From the NCBI RefSeq assembly GCF_900177705.1, contig NZ_FXBA01000002.1:124001-188000 (forward strand): a stretch of 64,000 bases of DNA. The letters run 5' to 3'. Position 1 is the first letter of the stretch. Each line of letters starts with the position of its first letter. Both the position numbers and the translations under genes were made by a program. Below, one piece after another: positions 31,904 to 40,026 of the stretch. Below the pieces are notes generated by a model. That model made no database searches. It was not told the DNA's origin and worked only from the letters and a program-made list of their open reading frames with translations. Source of the stretch: Fibrobacter sp. UWB15. Lineage in GTDB: Bacteria; Fibrobacterota; Fibrobacteria; Fibrobacterales; Fibrobacteraceae.

Positions 31904-33325
31904 TTACTTTGCGTATTTTTCGTATTCGGCTTTGACCCATTCAGCGGAGCGGGCGACCGATTCAATCTTAACTTCGTCGATGGCGCCATTCCAAGTATCG
32001 TTCGGCACTTCGGAGCCGCCAATACGGAACGGCAGCGAGGCAGCAACTTTCTTGGGCGTAAACGGAACACCGGCCTTGTTGCTCACGAGTTCGCCGTTAA
32101 TGTAGAAGTACAGTTTGCCACCTTCGTTAACGAGCACCAGCAGCGACCATTCATTCATAGGCAGCGTGCCACCACGTTCGACATTGCCCTTGGCAAGCCA
32201 TGCATAGCCATAGCCCGACAAGTCCATGCCATCGCCCACAGCAACAAAGGAACTCGTCATAAATTCATACTGCAGCTGGAACCTGGACAATCCGGCAACC
32301 CAGTCTTCACGTTCTGCAAAGAGAAGCTGGTAAATGCCATCGCCACGGTAACCGCTCCACTTGGTCCATGCGCTCATGGTAAAGTCACCTGCACAGGGGT
32401 CAATATCGCCCACTTCGACGAACTGACCAACCTTGAGCAGAATGCCCTTGCCCGACACACCTTCCACGTAGTTCACGGAATCGGCGACCGAGCCGTCATT
32501 GTTATAGACCTTAGCAACACTATCAGAGCCATCCATGTGGAGGTTCAAGGAAATCGCAAGTTCTTCCGTAGTATCGACAGCGGAAGTATCTTTTGCAGTA
32601 GTGTCAGGCGCCACCGGTTCCGGCGTAGCGGTATCTTGCGGAACAGAGATACCATCGGGCACGTTCACCATAATGCCACCGTAAGCGGCGCCACTATAGT
32701 AATGGTAATCCGAAATCGTGAGCCAGCCTTCGTTCTTGTTTTCAAGAGACGGAATCTTGAGAGTGTCGCCCACGACAGCCGTCATGAAGTTGAAACGGGC
32801 CTGTGACTGATCGCTTTCCACATACACCAGCGAGATTTCGCCCACGGGCATGGATTCAAATGCAAACGAACCATCGGAATTGACGGGAGCGACTTCGCTA
32901 CGGCCCACAATGCGCATGTAACCGGACTTGGCCTCGGCAACACTGCTTTCGAGTCTGCGCGGGTGACCGACCATCACGAGGGCTGCACCACTATGCTGAA
33001 TACGGGAAAGGCCTGATTCGGAACCGTTCTCGGCGAACAGCACCACAGAGCGCGTACTGTCAAACTTCAAACTGAAAATACCGTTGTCGTCGGCTTCCAC
33101 CACCACAGAATCTTCGATGGAGGTTTTATTCCAGTTGTCGTAATAGGCTACCACGCGGGCACGGGCCACGGGTTGATTCGCCTCGGTCACCACGATTCCG
33201 CTTGCAATGGAGTTACCGATATCGGTCACGCCACCGGCAGTTTCGTCACTCTTGGAACAAGATGTCAAACCAGCCGCAAAAAGAGCTAAAGCCACACCAG
33301 AGGCATATTTGAACAAAGTATCCAT
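31904..33325 (-). CDS. Lipoprotein with C-terminal LamG/concanavalin-like domain
   Basis: A 473-residue exported lipoprotein: signal sequence to Cys23 (lipobox LTSC), then two carboxypeptidase-regulatory/beta-sandwich-like segments (about 35-110 and 110-210), a proline/threonine-rich linker (about 218-245), and a LamG-like jelly roll (about 250-470; GKGILLKVGQFVEVG, DFTMSAWTKWSG and NEWSLLVLVNEGGKLYFYINGE are typical). It is probably a surface glycan-binding or adhesion protein of the outer membrane. Its ATG overlaps the stop of the TIGR02147 gene, the arrangement repeatedly seen for this family pair in Fibrobacter-type genomes. Confidence 0.85.
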   Translation of the reverse strand: MDTLFKYASGVALALFAAGLTSCSKSDETAGGVTDIGNSIASGIVVTEANQPVARARVVAYYDNWNKTSIEDSVVVEADDNGIFSLKFDSTRSVVLFAENGSESGLSRIQHSGAALVMVGHPRRLESSVAEAKSGYMRIVGRSEVAPVNSDGSFAFESMPVGEISLVYVESDQSQARFNFMTAVVGDTLKIPSLENKNEGWLTISDYHYYSGAAYGGIMVNVPDGISVPQDTATPEPVAPDTTAKDTSAVDTTEELAISLNLHMDGSDSVAKVYNNDGSVADSVNYVEGVSGKGILLKVGQFVEVGDIDPCAGDFTMSAWTKWSGYRGDGIYQLLFAEREDWVAGLSRFQLQYEFMTSSFVAVGDGMDLSGYGYAWLAKGNVERGGTLPMNEWSLLVLVNEGGKLYFYINGELVSNKAGVPFTPKKVAASLPFRIGGSEVPNDTWNGAIDEVKIESVARSAEWVKAEYEKYAK

Positions 33326-34167
33326 TATTTTGCCTCCTTTTCAATCTTCTTACTCATCGGGAACGCCACAAGCATCATCTCGTAAACCCGCTCCACATTA
33401 GGATCGTTCGCCGCCTTCGCAATAATCTTCTTGCGGGCGTCTTCAAGAACTTCGACAGCGTAATTATAAGAACTTTCACTCATGGCCAAGGTGGTGAACG
33501 CCGCAAAACGTTCGTTCTTGGGCATGGATTCTACAGCACCGATAGCATGCTGAATGTATTCGCGGCGAATCTGGCGCAAAGAAATCGGCGGAATTTCGGC
33601 GGCATCGAGCATTTGCGAAGTTTCTTCGTAATGGTCGCCCACCTTCTTGATCAAATTCCATTCCAGAAGTTTCTTGACAGCGTCGCGGGCCTCTTCGGTC
33701 GTGATTTGCGGCGTAAGCATGCGGGCAAGCACCATATAGTCGTCGTGCCAGTCGGCATTCACCGCCATTTCGCGAACCACCGGATAGTACCACTTGCTAA
33801 AGTAGGCCTGTTCACGAGTAGTCACGTGTGTAAATTCGATTTGTTTGCGGATTTGGACAATCTGTTCCCAGGCGTTTTCGCGCTCGTTCACCTGTTGCGC
33901 CTGGTTGTACTGCACCAGGGCCTCGAAATACGCCTTCTGCAACGGCTCGAAATCCATCGCCTTCGCAATTTTATCGATAGACTTTGGCGTGAGGTTAAAG
34001 CGCCCGCGGATGACGTTCAGGCAGTAAGACGAACTGCTGAATCCCGCCTTCGCCGCGAAGAATCGGTGCGAAAAGACGGCGCGCATCTTTTTCTGTTCCT
34101 CGAAGTAGTCTTGCAGGAACTTGCGGAAGTCGTCGTAATCAAACAGATGTTCTAGCGCAATACACAT
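33325..34167 (-). CDS. TIGR02147 family protein (Fibrobacter-type paralogous family)
   Basis: A 280-residue cytoplasmic protein whose start, LFDYDDFRKFLQDYFEEQK (9-27), and following AGFSSSSYCLNVI helix-turn-helix-like region are diagnostic of TIGR02147. The family is expanded in Fibrobacter succinogenes and is suspected to act as a regulator of the adjacent secreted protein gene; its biochemical role is unknown. It is translated as a coupled pair with the LamG lipoprotein (stop/start overlap at 33325). Two direct AATTTTTACACACC repeats lie 31 bases apart in its upstream region. Confidence 0.85.
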   Translation of the reverse strand: MCIALEHLFDYDDFRKFLQDYFEEQKKMRAVFSHRFFAAKAGFSSSSYCLNVIRGRFNLTPKSIDKIAKAMDFEPLQKAYFEALVQYNQAQQVNERENAWEQIVQIRKQIEFTHVTTREQAYFSKWYYPVVREMAVNADWHDDYMVLARMLTPQITTEEARDAVKKLLEWNLIKKVGDHYEETSQMLDAAEIPPISLRQIRREYIQHAIGAVESMPKNERFAAFTTLAMSESSYNYAVEVLEDARKKIIAKAANDPNVERVYEMMLVAFPMSKKIEKEAK

Positions 34168-34182
34168 AATCCTAAAATAAAT

Positions 34183-34227
34183 AATTTTTACACACCAGGC
34201 AATAGCCCGAGAAAATTTTTACACACC
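34183..34227 (-). promoter_or_regulatory. Two operator-like direct repeats upstream of the TIGR02147 gene
   Basis: AATTTTTACACACC at 34183-34196 and again at 34214-34227, identical over 14 bases, with start-to-start spacing of 31 bases (about three helical turns). They fall within 60 bases of the start codon at 34167 and could be autoregulatory sites of the TIGR02147 protein. Confidence 0.5.
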
Positions 34228-34309
34228 CCAACGACCCTTAATGGGCATATTTTGATGTTCGTCACACAACCGAGACGAATCATGCCACAGAGGAAATTGT
34301 AAGAAAAGT

Positions 34310-34609
34310 TTACACAGCCGCTTTTGCCAACGTTTCGATTACATATTCACTGTACTTGACATCGCCCTTCGCGGCATTGCGCTTGAGGCCTTCAATTATC
34401 CAAACAGGCAAACGGAAAGACGCCATTTTGGTCTCGTTGCGTTTATGGCGCTCCTTGATCGCCTTGACGGTTTCTTCCCAGGGGCCGTCCGACACGATAG
34501 TTGAACCATTAGCAAGCCCTTCACGGAACTCGTCGGCCATATTACCGGCATATTCAAGAACTTCATCCTCAGTCATTATAGGATTTTGAGCTATTTTAAA
34601 TTTTTCCAT
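34310..34609 (-). CDS. BrnA-type ribbon-helix-helix antitoxin
   Basis: A 99-residue protein. Residues 61-97 carry the RHH signature of BrnA/CopG antitoxins (ASFRLPVWIIEGLKRNA followed by YSEYVIETL), preceded by an acidic N-terminal region that normally contacts the toxin. It overlaps the end of an upstream 29-codon stub by 19 bases, the usual toxin-then-antitoxin order of brnTA. The toxin gene appears decayed, so this is probably an orphan antitoxin that may still repress its own promoter. Confidence 0.75.
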   Translation of the reverse strand: MEKFKIAQNPIMTEDEVLEYAGNMADEFREGLANGSTIVSDGPWEETVKAIKERHKRNETKMASFRLPVWIIEGLKRNAAKGDVKYSEYVIETLAKAAV

Positions 34610-34680
34610 AGAATTTCCTCATCTTTATGAGCTCTACGAGCCGTAACGAATCTTTCAAAAGCGTGGTCTATGATTTTCAT
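34591..34680 (-). pseudogene. Remnant of a BrnT-like toxin gene (C-terminal end)
   Basis: The 29 codons from ATG 34680 end in RFVTARRAHKDEEILWKNLK, resembling the C-terminal ISARRATKKE region of BrnT toxins, and overlap the antitoxin start by 19 bases as expected. The conserved N-terminal catalytic part is missing: the frame upstream reads into AT-rich sequence without toxin similarity. The assignment is tentative because so little is left. Confidence 0.5.
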
Positions 34681-34812
34681 ATTAAATTTACAATTTGTAA
34701 TACATTTTGTCAATATTTTTGTAAAGGGGCTCAAAATAGTCACTCCATATACTATACACGCTTTTTTCGGGCCTCCGAGCACCTTCTTAAACAAAATTTT
34801 ACAACCATACAG

Positions 34813-34839
34813 AAAAAGCCCGCATCTAAAATGCGGGCT
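34813..34839 (-). terminator. Rho-independent terminator of tex
   Basis: AGCCCGCAT (34817-34825), loop CTAAA, ATGCGGGCT (34831-34839). On the minus strand it is followed by TTTTTC, so it ends the tex transcript about 40 bases after its stop. Confidence 0.85.
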
Positions 34840-34874
34840 CAGTCTTTTTGGAGTAGGTATTAGTTAGGTATTAC

Positions 34875-37274
34875 CTACATTCCCTTCTTCATGTTTTTCA
34901 ACAAGGCGCTCATCTTGCCGGGCATGGCAGCGGCTTTTTTCGGAGCTGCACCGGGGCGGTCCTTACCAGCGATTTTCGCCTTAAGGTCTGCGAGGGTTGC
35001 ATGGCCCTGAATGCCGCCCTGCGGGCGGGCATTGCCGCGACCATCGCGGCCGTGGCCACCGAATCCGCCGCGGTTACCGCCTGCGCGCTGGCCACGCGGG
35101 CCATTTGCACCGGCACCGGCGACGCCGTCGGCAGTTTCCTGCTTCATCGAAAGGCTAATGCGCTTCTGGCCCACATCGACTGCGACCACGCGCACCTTCA
35201 CGATATCGCCCACGGTAAGCACCGTCTTGGCGTCTTCCACGAACTTGTCGCTGATTTCAGAAACGTGCACGAGGCCGTCCTGGTGAACGCCGATATCCAC
35301 GAAGGCACCGAAGTTTGCCACGTTGGTGACAACACCTTCCATCCAGCTGCCCGTAATCAGGTCCTGAATGGTGCGAATCTTGTCGTCGAATTTGGCGTAA
35401 CGGAATTCCTTACGCGGGTCGCGGCTCGGCTTCTGGAGTTCCTTGATAATGTCGTCCAAAGTAGCCTTACCCACTTCGTCGCTCAAGAATTCTTCGAGGT
35501 TGATCGCCTTCACGGCTTCGGCGTTACCCACCATGTCCTTCACCGACACGCCGGCCTTTTCGGCCATCTTTTCGACAAGGGCGTAGTTTTCGGGGTGAAC
35601 GGCAGAATCGTCGAGCGGGTTTTCAGCACCCGGAATGCGCATGAAGCCGGCGGCCTGTTCAAAGGCCTTCGGGCCGAAGCCCTTCACGTTCTTCAAGGCT
35701 TCGCGGCTAGCGTAGGCACCGTTTTCTTCGCGGTATTTCACGATGGCTTCGGACAAAGTATTGCTCAGGCCTGCCACGTGGGAAAGCAGCGGAGCAGAGG
35801 CGCTGTTCACGTCGACACCCACCATGTTCACGCAGCTTTCCACCACTTCGTCCAAGCGCTTCTTGAGTTCGCGCTGGTTCACGTCGTGCTGGTACTGGCC
35901 AACACCGATAGACTGCGGGTCCACCTTCACCAATTCGGCCAGCGGGTCCTGCAAACGGCGGCCAATGGAAATCGCACCGCGAGTGGTCACGTCTTCCTTC
36001 GGGAATTCCTGGATAGCAATCATGCTTGCGCTGTACACAGATGCACCTGCTTCAGAAACGATCACGCGCGGCGGAACCTTGCCCTTGAACTTGGCAGACA
36101 TTTCGGCGCAGAAGGCATCGGTCTCGCGGCTAGCGGTACCGTTACCAATAGCAATCAAGTCAATCTTGTACTTGTCGATAAGGCCCATCAGGTACACGGC
36201 GGCACCGGCCTTGTCGTTCCACGGTTCATGCGGCTTAATGATGCCATGGTCCATGAACTTGCCGTTTTCGTCGAGCACGGCCACCTTGCAACCCGTACGG
36301 AAACCCGGGTCGAGAGCGAGCACAGCCTTGTGGCCGGCAGGTGCGGCGAGCAACACATCCTGAAGGTTCTTGCTGAACACCTTGAAGGCTTCTTCTTCGG
36401 CGGCGTCCTTGAGCATCAAGCGCACTTCGCTTTCCATGCTCGGCTGGAGCAAGCGTTCCCAGGCGTCCTGGCACATGGCTTCCAGGTAAGGAGTCCAAGT
36501 GGTGTTGCCCTTGATAATCTGCTGCTTGAGGTAGCCGACCATTTCTTCGTTCGGCACTTCGATAGAGAGGCGGAGCACCTTTTCCTTTTCGCCGCGACGC
36601 AACGCTAGCATACGGTGGCTCGGAATCTTGGACACCTGTTCGCTGTAGTCGTAGTAATCCTTGAACTTGGTTTCCTGGCCTTCGAAATCTTTCTTGACTT
36701 TGGAAATCATGACACCGGTCTTTTCCATCTTGTTGCGCAGGTACTGACGGAATTCGGTATTGTCGGCCACTTCTTCGGCCAGAATGTCGGCGGCACCCTT
36801 GAGGGCGGCCTTCGGGTCGGCAAGGCCCTTTTCTTCGGACAAATAAATTAACGCAATCTGTTCTGCCGTGTTGCCGGTTTCTTCTTGCGCCCACATGAGG
36901 CGGGCCAAGGGTTCCAGACCCAGTTCCTTGGCGGCCGTGGCGCGGGTGCGCTTCTTGGGCTTGTACGGGGCATAAATATCTTCGAGGAGGGTTTTGTCCT
37001 TACAGGCTTCGATCTGGGCCTTGAGTTCGGGCGTGAGCTTGCCCTGTTCTTCGATGCTCTTGAGAATCGTTTCTTTACGGTCTACCAGTTCTTGCAGGTA
37101 GTCGCGACGGTGACTGATGTCGCGCAGTTCAATTTCGTTCAGCGTACCCGTCTGGTCTTTACGGTAACGGGCGATAAAGGGGATGGTACCACCCTGGTCC
37201 ATCAGTTCGAGCGCCTTGGCGACGCGCCATACTTCAAGGTTAAGCTCTTCGGCAATAATTGCAGAAAAATCCAT
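34875..37274 (-). CDS. tex: RNA-binding transcriptional accessory protein Tex
   Basis: A 799-residue Tex protein: N-terminal helix-turn-helix domain (LNLEVWRVAKALELMDQGGTIPFIARYRKDQTG), YqgF-like RNase H-fold domain (LALDPGFRTGCKVAVLD near 330), tandem helix-hairpin-helix motifs (NVKGFGPKAFEQAAGFMRI near 520) and a C-terminal S1 domain (GVVTNVANFGAFVDIGVHQDGLVH near 640). A glycine/arginine-rich RNA-binding tail (about 715-760) follows. Tex influences transcript elongation and RNA turnover. ATG 37274 gives the standard N-terminus; the frame extends upstream without family sequence. Confidence 0.95.
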   Translation of the reverse strand: MDFSAIIAEELNLEVWRVAKALELMDQGGTIPFIARYRKDQTGTLNEIELRDISHRRDYLQELVDRKETILKSIEEQGKLTPELKAQIEACKDKTLLEDIYAPYKPKKRTRATAAKELGLEPLARLMWAQEETGNTAEQIALIYLSEEKGLADPKAALKGAADILAEEVADNTEFRQYLRNKMEKTGVMISKVKKDFEGQETKFKDYYDYSEQVSKIPSHRMLALRRGEKEKVLRLSIEVPNEEMVGYLKQQIIKGNTTWTPYLEAMCQDAWERLLQPSMESEVRLMLKDAAEEEAFKVFSKNLQDVLLAAPAGHKAVLALDPGFRTGCKVAVLDENGKFMDHGIIKPHEPWNDKAGAAVYLMGLIDKYKIDLIAIGNGTASRETDAFCAEMSAKFKGKVPPRVIVSEAGASVYSASMIAIQEFPKEDVTTRGAISIGRRLQDPLAELVKVDPQSIGVGQYQHDVNQRELKKRLDEVVESCVNMVGVDVNSASAPLLSHVAGLSNTLSEAIVKYREENGAYASREALKNVKGFGPKAFEQAAGFMRIPGAENPLDDSAVHPENYALVEKMAEKAGVSVKDMVGNAEAVKAINLEEFLSDEVGKATLDDIIKELQKPSRDPRKEFRYAKFDDKIRTIQDLITGSWMEGVVTNVANFGAFVDIGVHQDGLVHVSEISDKFVEDAKTVLTVGDIVKVRVVAVDVGQKRISLSMKQETADGVAGAGANGPRGQRAGGNRGGFGGHGRDGRGNARPQGGIQGHATLADLKAKIAGKDRPGAAPKKAAAMPGKMSALLKNMKKGM

Positions 37275-37401
37275 AATATGTAGTTTCCGTTTTATATTTC
37301 GGTTTGAGGGTCTTAAAGCCCTAAGTTCAACCCAGCACCGCAGTGCGAGGTACCCCGGCAATTTTCCCGAGGTAAAGGGAATATAGATAATTTTCTATCT
37401 T

Positions 37402-37449
37402 TGGGTCGGTCAGTTCGAAACCCATCCTGACTTAAAACAAAACTAGGAG
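37402..37449 (+). promoter_or_regulatory. preQ1 class I riboswitch-like leader of queF
   Basis: Stem TGGGT (37402-37406) with ACCCA (37420-37424) encloses a 13-base loop beginning CGGTCAG, followed by an A-rich tail ACTTAAAACAAAACTAGG. The order and wording closely follow the short preQ1-I aptamer (GGGUCG stem-loop, then an A-rich tail ending at the ribosome-binding site). Loop bases AGTT (37412-37415) can pair with AACT (37441-37444) right before AGGAG (37445-37449), and GTCAG (37409-37413) with CTGAC (37427-37431), so a pseudoknot over the Shine-Dalgarno is possible. preQ1 binding would then turn off translation of queF and the transporter. Confidence 0.7.
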
Positions 37450-37454
37450 ACATC

Positions 37455-37931
37455 ATGCGTTCAGATGCTGAACTCGAAGGCGTCACGTTGCTTGGCAACA
37501 ACAAGACCCAGTACAAGACCACCTACAGTCCCGAAGTCCTTGAAAAGTTCCCGAACAAGCATCCGGGCAACGACTACATGGTCACCTTCAACTGCCCGGA
37601 ATTCACGAGCCTGTGCCCGAAAACCGGCCAGCCGGATTTTGCCGAAATCAAGATCAACTACATTCCGGACCAGTTCCTGGTAGAATCCAAGTCCCTCAAG
37701 CTTTACATGTTTAGCTTCCGTAACCACGGCGACTTCCATGAAGACTGCGTGAACATTATCATGAAGGACTTGGTAAAGCTTCTGGATCCGAAGTATATCG
37801 AAGTTGAAGGCCTCTTTATGCCGCGCGGCGGCATTTCGCTTTACCCGTTTGCCAACTACGGCAAACCGGGTACCGAATTCGAAGCACTCGCCAAGAGCCG
37901 CCTGTTCACCGCCATCGATAGGAGAAAGTAA
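37455..37931 (+). CDS. queF: NADPH-dependent 7-cyano-7-deazaguanine reductase
   Basis: Reduces preQ0 to preQ1 in queuosine tRNA modification. The 158-residue unimodular form shows the catalytic Cys54 in [14 protein letters not shown] (51-63), with Asp61 as acid, the substrate/NADPH segment [21 protein letters not shown] (76-96) and a C-terminal PRGG. Preceded by an AGGAG site inside the presumed preQ1 riboswitch. The next gene, a queuosine precursor transporter, starts one base after its stop, so the two form an operon for salvage and reduction of 7-deazaguanines. Confidence 0.95.
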   Translation: MRSDAELEGVTLLGNNKTQYKTTYSPEVLEKFPNKHPGNDYMVTFNCPEFTSLCPKTGQPDFAEIKINYIPDQFLVESKSLKLYMFSFRNHGDFHEDCVNIIMKDLVKLLDPKYIEVEGLFMPRGGISLYPFANYGKPGTEFEALAKSRLFTAIDRRK

Positions 37932-37932
37932 G

Positions 37933-38649
37933 ATGCCTTTCCAGAACGAACTCATCCTTATCGCTTCTATCTTTGTATTCTTTGGCGGACTCGTTGCCTT
38001 TTTCCGCTTCTTTGGCAAGCAGGGCATTTTCGCCTGGACGGTCATCTGCACCATCGCCGCAAATATCGAAGTGCTGATTCTGGTGCACGCCTTCGGACTC
38101 GACACCACGCTCGGCAACGTGATTTTTGCATCGTCGTTCTTGGCTACCGACATCATGAGTGAAATCTTCGGCAAAAAAGACGCCAGCCGCTGTGTCAAAA
38201 TCGGCATCCTCGCAAACGTAACCTTCATCCTGATTTCGCAAAGCTGGTTCCTGTATATTCCGGCCGCGGGAGACACCATGGCAGAACCGATCCGCACCGT
38301 GTTCGCCAATACCCCGCGCGTGATGCTTGCGAGCCTATTCGCCTACGCCATTTGCGAAATGTACGATGTGTGGGCCTACCACGCCGTCTGGAAATGGTCC
38401 GAAAAGAAGTTCGGCGACAAGCGCAGCTTCTTGTGGTTGCGCAATAACGGTTCTACGCTGGTAAGCCAGCTGATTAACGTAGTCGTATTCAACCTGCTTG
38501 CCTTCGCCGGAGTTTTCCCGTGGAATACGATCGGCGAAATCCTGATTTTCGGTTACGGAATCTTTATCGTGACATCGCTGATGGATACCCCGTTCGTGTA
38601 CCTTGCACGCCGCATCGCCGAAAAGCACCCGGAATTAATCGCGGAATAA
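37933..38649 (+). CDS. Queuosine precursor transporter (YhhQ/QPTR family)
   Basis: A 238-residue membrane protein with about six hydrophobic helices and the YhhQ-family segments ATDIMSEIFGKKDASR (near 75-90) and VWAYHAVWKW (near 138-147). E. coli YhhQ takes up preQ0/preQ1. The start codon follows the queF stop by one base, and the preQ1-type leader should control both. ATG 37933 gives the standard N-terminus; an upstream in-frame ATG lies within queF. Its 3' end overlaps the convergent sstT gene by 15 bases. Confidence 0.9.
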   Translation: MPFQNELILIASIFVFFGGLVAFFRFFGKQGIFAWTVICTIAANIEVLILVHAFGLDTTLGNVIFASSFLATDIMSEIFGKKDASRCVKIGILANVTFILISQSWFLYIPAAGDTMAEPIRTVFANTPRVMLASLFAYAICEMYDVWAYHAVWKWSEKKFGDKRSFLWLRNNGSTLVSQLINVVVFNLLAFAGVFPWNTIGEILIFGYGIFIVTSLMDTPFVYLARRIAEKHPELIAE

Positions 38650-39882
38650 TTCTTTAGGCAGGGGCTTGCCAGCCTTACGCCAAGCGGCATATTCGGCGGT
38701 CGCCGTAAAGATGGCGTCGGTCGAAGAATTCAAGGCCGTTTCCATACTGTCCTGAATCACTCCGATGATAAAGCCAATCGCCACCACCTGCATGGCAACG
38801 TCGGTAGAAATGCCGAAGGGGGCGCATGCCAGAGGAATCAAGAGAAGCGAACCGCCCGCAACACCGCTGGTACCGCAGGCGCCAATCGTTGCAAGCACGC
38901 ACACGATTAATGTCGAAGTAAGCGTCACCGGAATACCAAGCGTATGCACCGTCGCAAGAGTCATGACCGTAATGGTAATGGCGGCCCCACTCATATTGAT
39001 AGTCGCGCCCAGCGGAATAGACACAGAATAAAATTCGCGGTCGAGCCCGAGTCTTTTACAAAGGGCCATGTTTACCGGAATGTTCGCCGCGGAGCTGCGG
39101 GTAAAGAAGGCCGTAACGGCACTACTCTTGAGGCACTTGAGCACCAGCGGATACGGGTCATGCCGCAACACAAGTCCTACAAGAGCCGGCACCACAACAA
39201 GCATCACGAAAAGCATGGTTCCCACAAGAACCAGAATGAGCGAACCGTAAGTCTTGAAAATTCCGATTCCGTTCGTAGAAACCGAGGTATACATAATACC
39301 CATGATACCGAGCGGGGCCAAATTGATAATCCAGCGAACCACCATCGAAACCGCATTCGACACATCCTGCAGCACGGTAAACGTCACCGGACTTGCAATT
39401 TTCTTGATAGCAAAGCCCATAAAGGCTGCCCAAACCAGAATACCGATATAGTTCGCATCGGAAATAGACGCAAACGGATTCGACACCGCATTCACCAACA
39501 AATTATGCAGGATTTCGTAAATATCGGTCGGCACGGTCGAAACGTCTGCCGACACATTCAACTCTAGATTCTGCGGGAACATGATGCTCGACCCCACGGC
39601 GGCAAAGGACGCTAGCAGCGTACCCACCAGGTATAGGACAACCACGCGGACAAAACGACGGTCCAAGCGGGACTTGCCATTGGCAAGGGAACAGATAATC
39701 AAAATGAACACCAGTACCGGCGCCACGGCCTTAAGCGCGCCTACAAAGAGCACGCCGAATTCGGAAATCCATTTTTGCGACGGCAGAAACACGCCCAAGA
39801 GCGCACCCACCACAATCGAAATTGCGATACGGAGCACCAAGTTTGCACTATTATATTTATTGATTACAGCGCTTACTTTCAT
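38635..39882 (-). CDS. sstT: Sodium/serine-threonine symporter
   Basis: A 415-residue dicarboxylate/amino-acid:cation symporter of the SstT type. It has eight or so helices, the re-entrant loop serine motif AFFTRSSAANIPVNM (near 280), PLGATINMSGAAI (near 313) and the DSMETALNSSTDA substrate region (near 380), all typical of SstT rather than of glutamate transporters. ATG 39882 begins at MKVSAVINKYNSANLVLRI; an in-frame extension upstream is not family sequence. AATATA (39908-39913; TATATT on this strand) lies 26 bases upstream as a -10 candidate. Confidence 0.92.
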   Translation of the reverse strand: MKVSAVINKYNSANLVLRIAISIVVGALLGVFLPSQKWISEFGVLFVGALKAVAPVLVFILIICSLANGKSRLDRRFVRVVVLYLVGTLLASFAAVGSSIMFPQNLELNVSADVSTVPTDIYEILHNLLVNAVSNPFASISDANYIGILVWAAFMGFAIKKIASPVTFTVLQDVSNAVSMVVRWIINLAPLGIMGIMYTSVSTNGIGIFKTYGSLILVLVGTMLFVMLVVVPALVGLVLRHDPYPLVLKCLKSSAVTAFFTRSSAANIPVNMALCKRLGLDREFYSVSIPLGATINMSGAAITITVMTLATVHTLGIPVTLTSTLIVCVLATIGACGTSGVAGGSLLLIPLACAPFGISTDVAMQVVAIGFIIGVIQDSMETALNSSTDAIFTATAEYAAWRKAGKPLPKELFRD

Positions 39883-40026
39883 AGCGTGCCTCCACTTTTC
39901 AGTGTGTAATATAAATATAATTTTGCCGATTTTGGGACAAAAACGAAAGGTGCGCAAAAAATCAAGGCCATTTTGGCGGGCGTCTTTTTCCAAAGTCGCC
40001 CCGATGAACTAAATTTTGCGCGGAAA

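Noticed and set aside
34591-34794. A 67-codon minus-strand ORF upstream of the antitoxin as a full toxin gene
   Set aside because: The first 38 codons are AT-rich with no toxin motif; only the last 29 resemble BrnT, so it is called a remnant.
35001-36608. A 535-codon open frame antisense to tex
   Set aside because: Low-complexity His/Val/Phe-rich translation opposite a complete Tex protein; a codon-bias shadow. Similar shadows lie opposite the radical SAM gene (26616-27662), topB (41244-42383, 42558-43559), aepX/aepY and the 52589 dehydrogenase.
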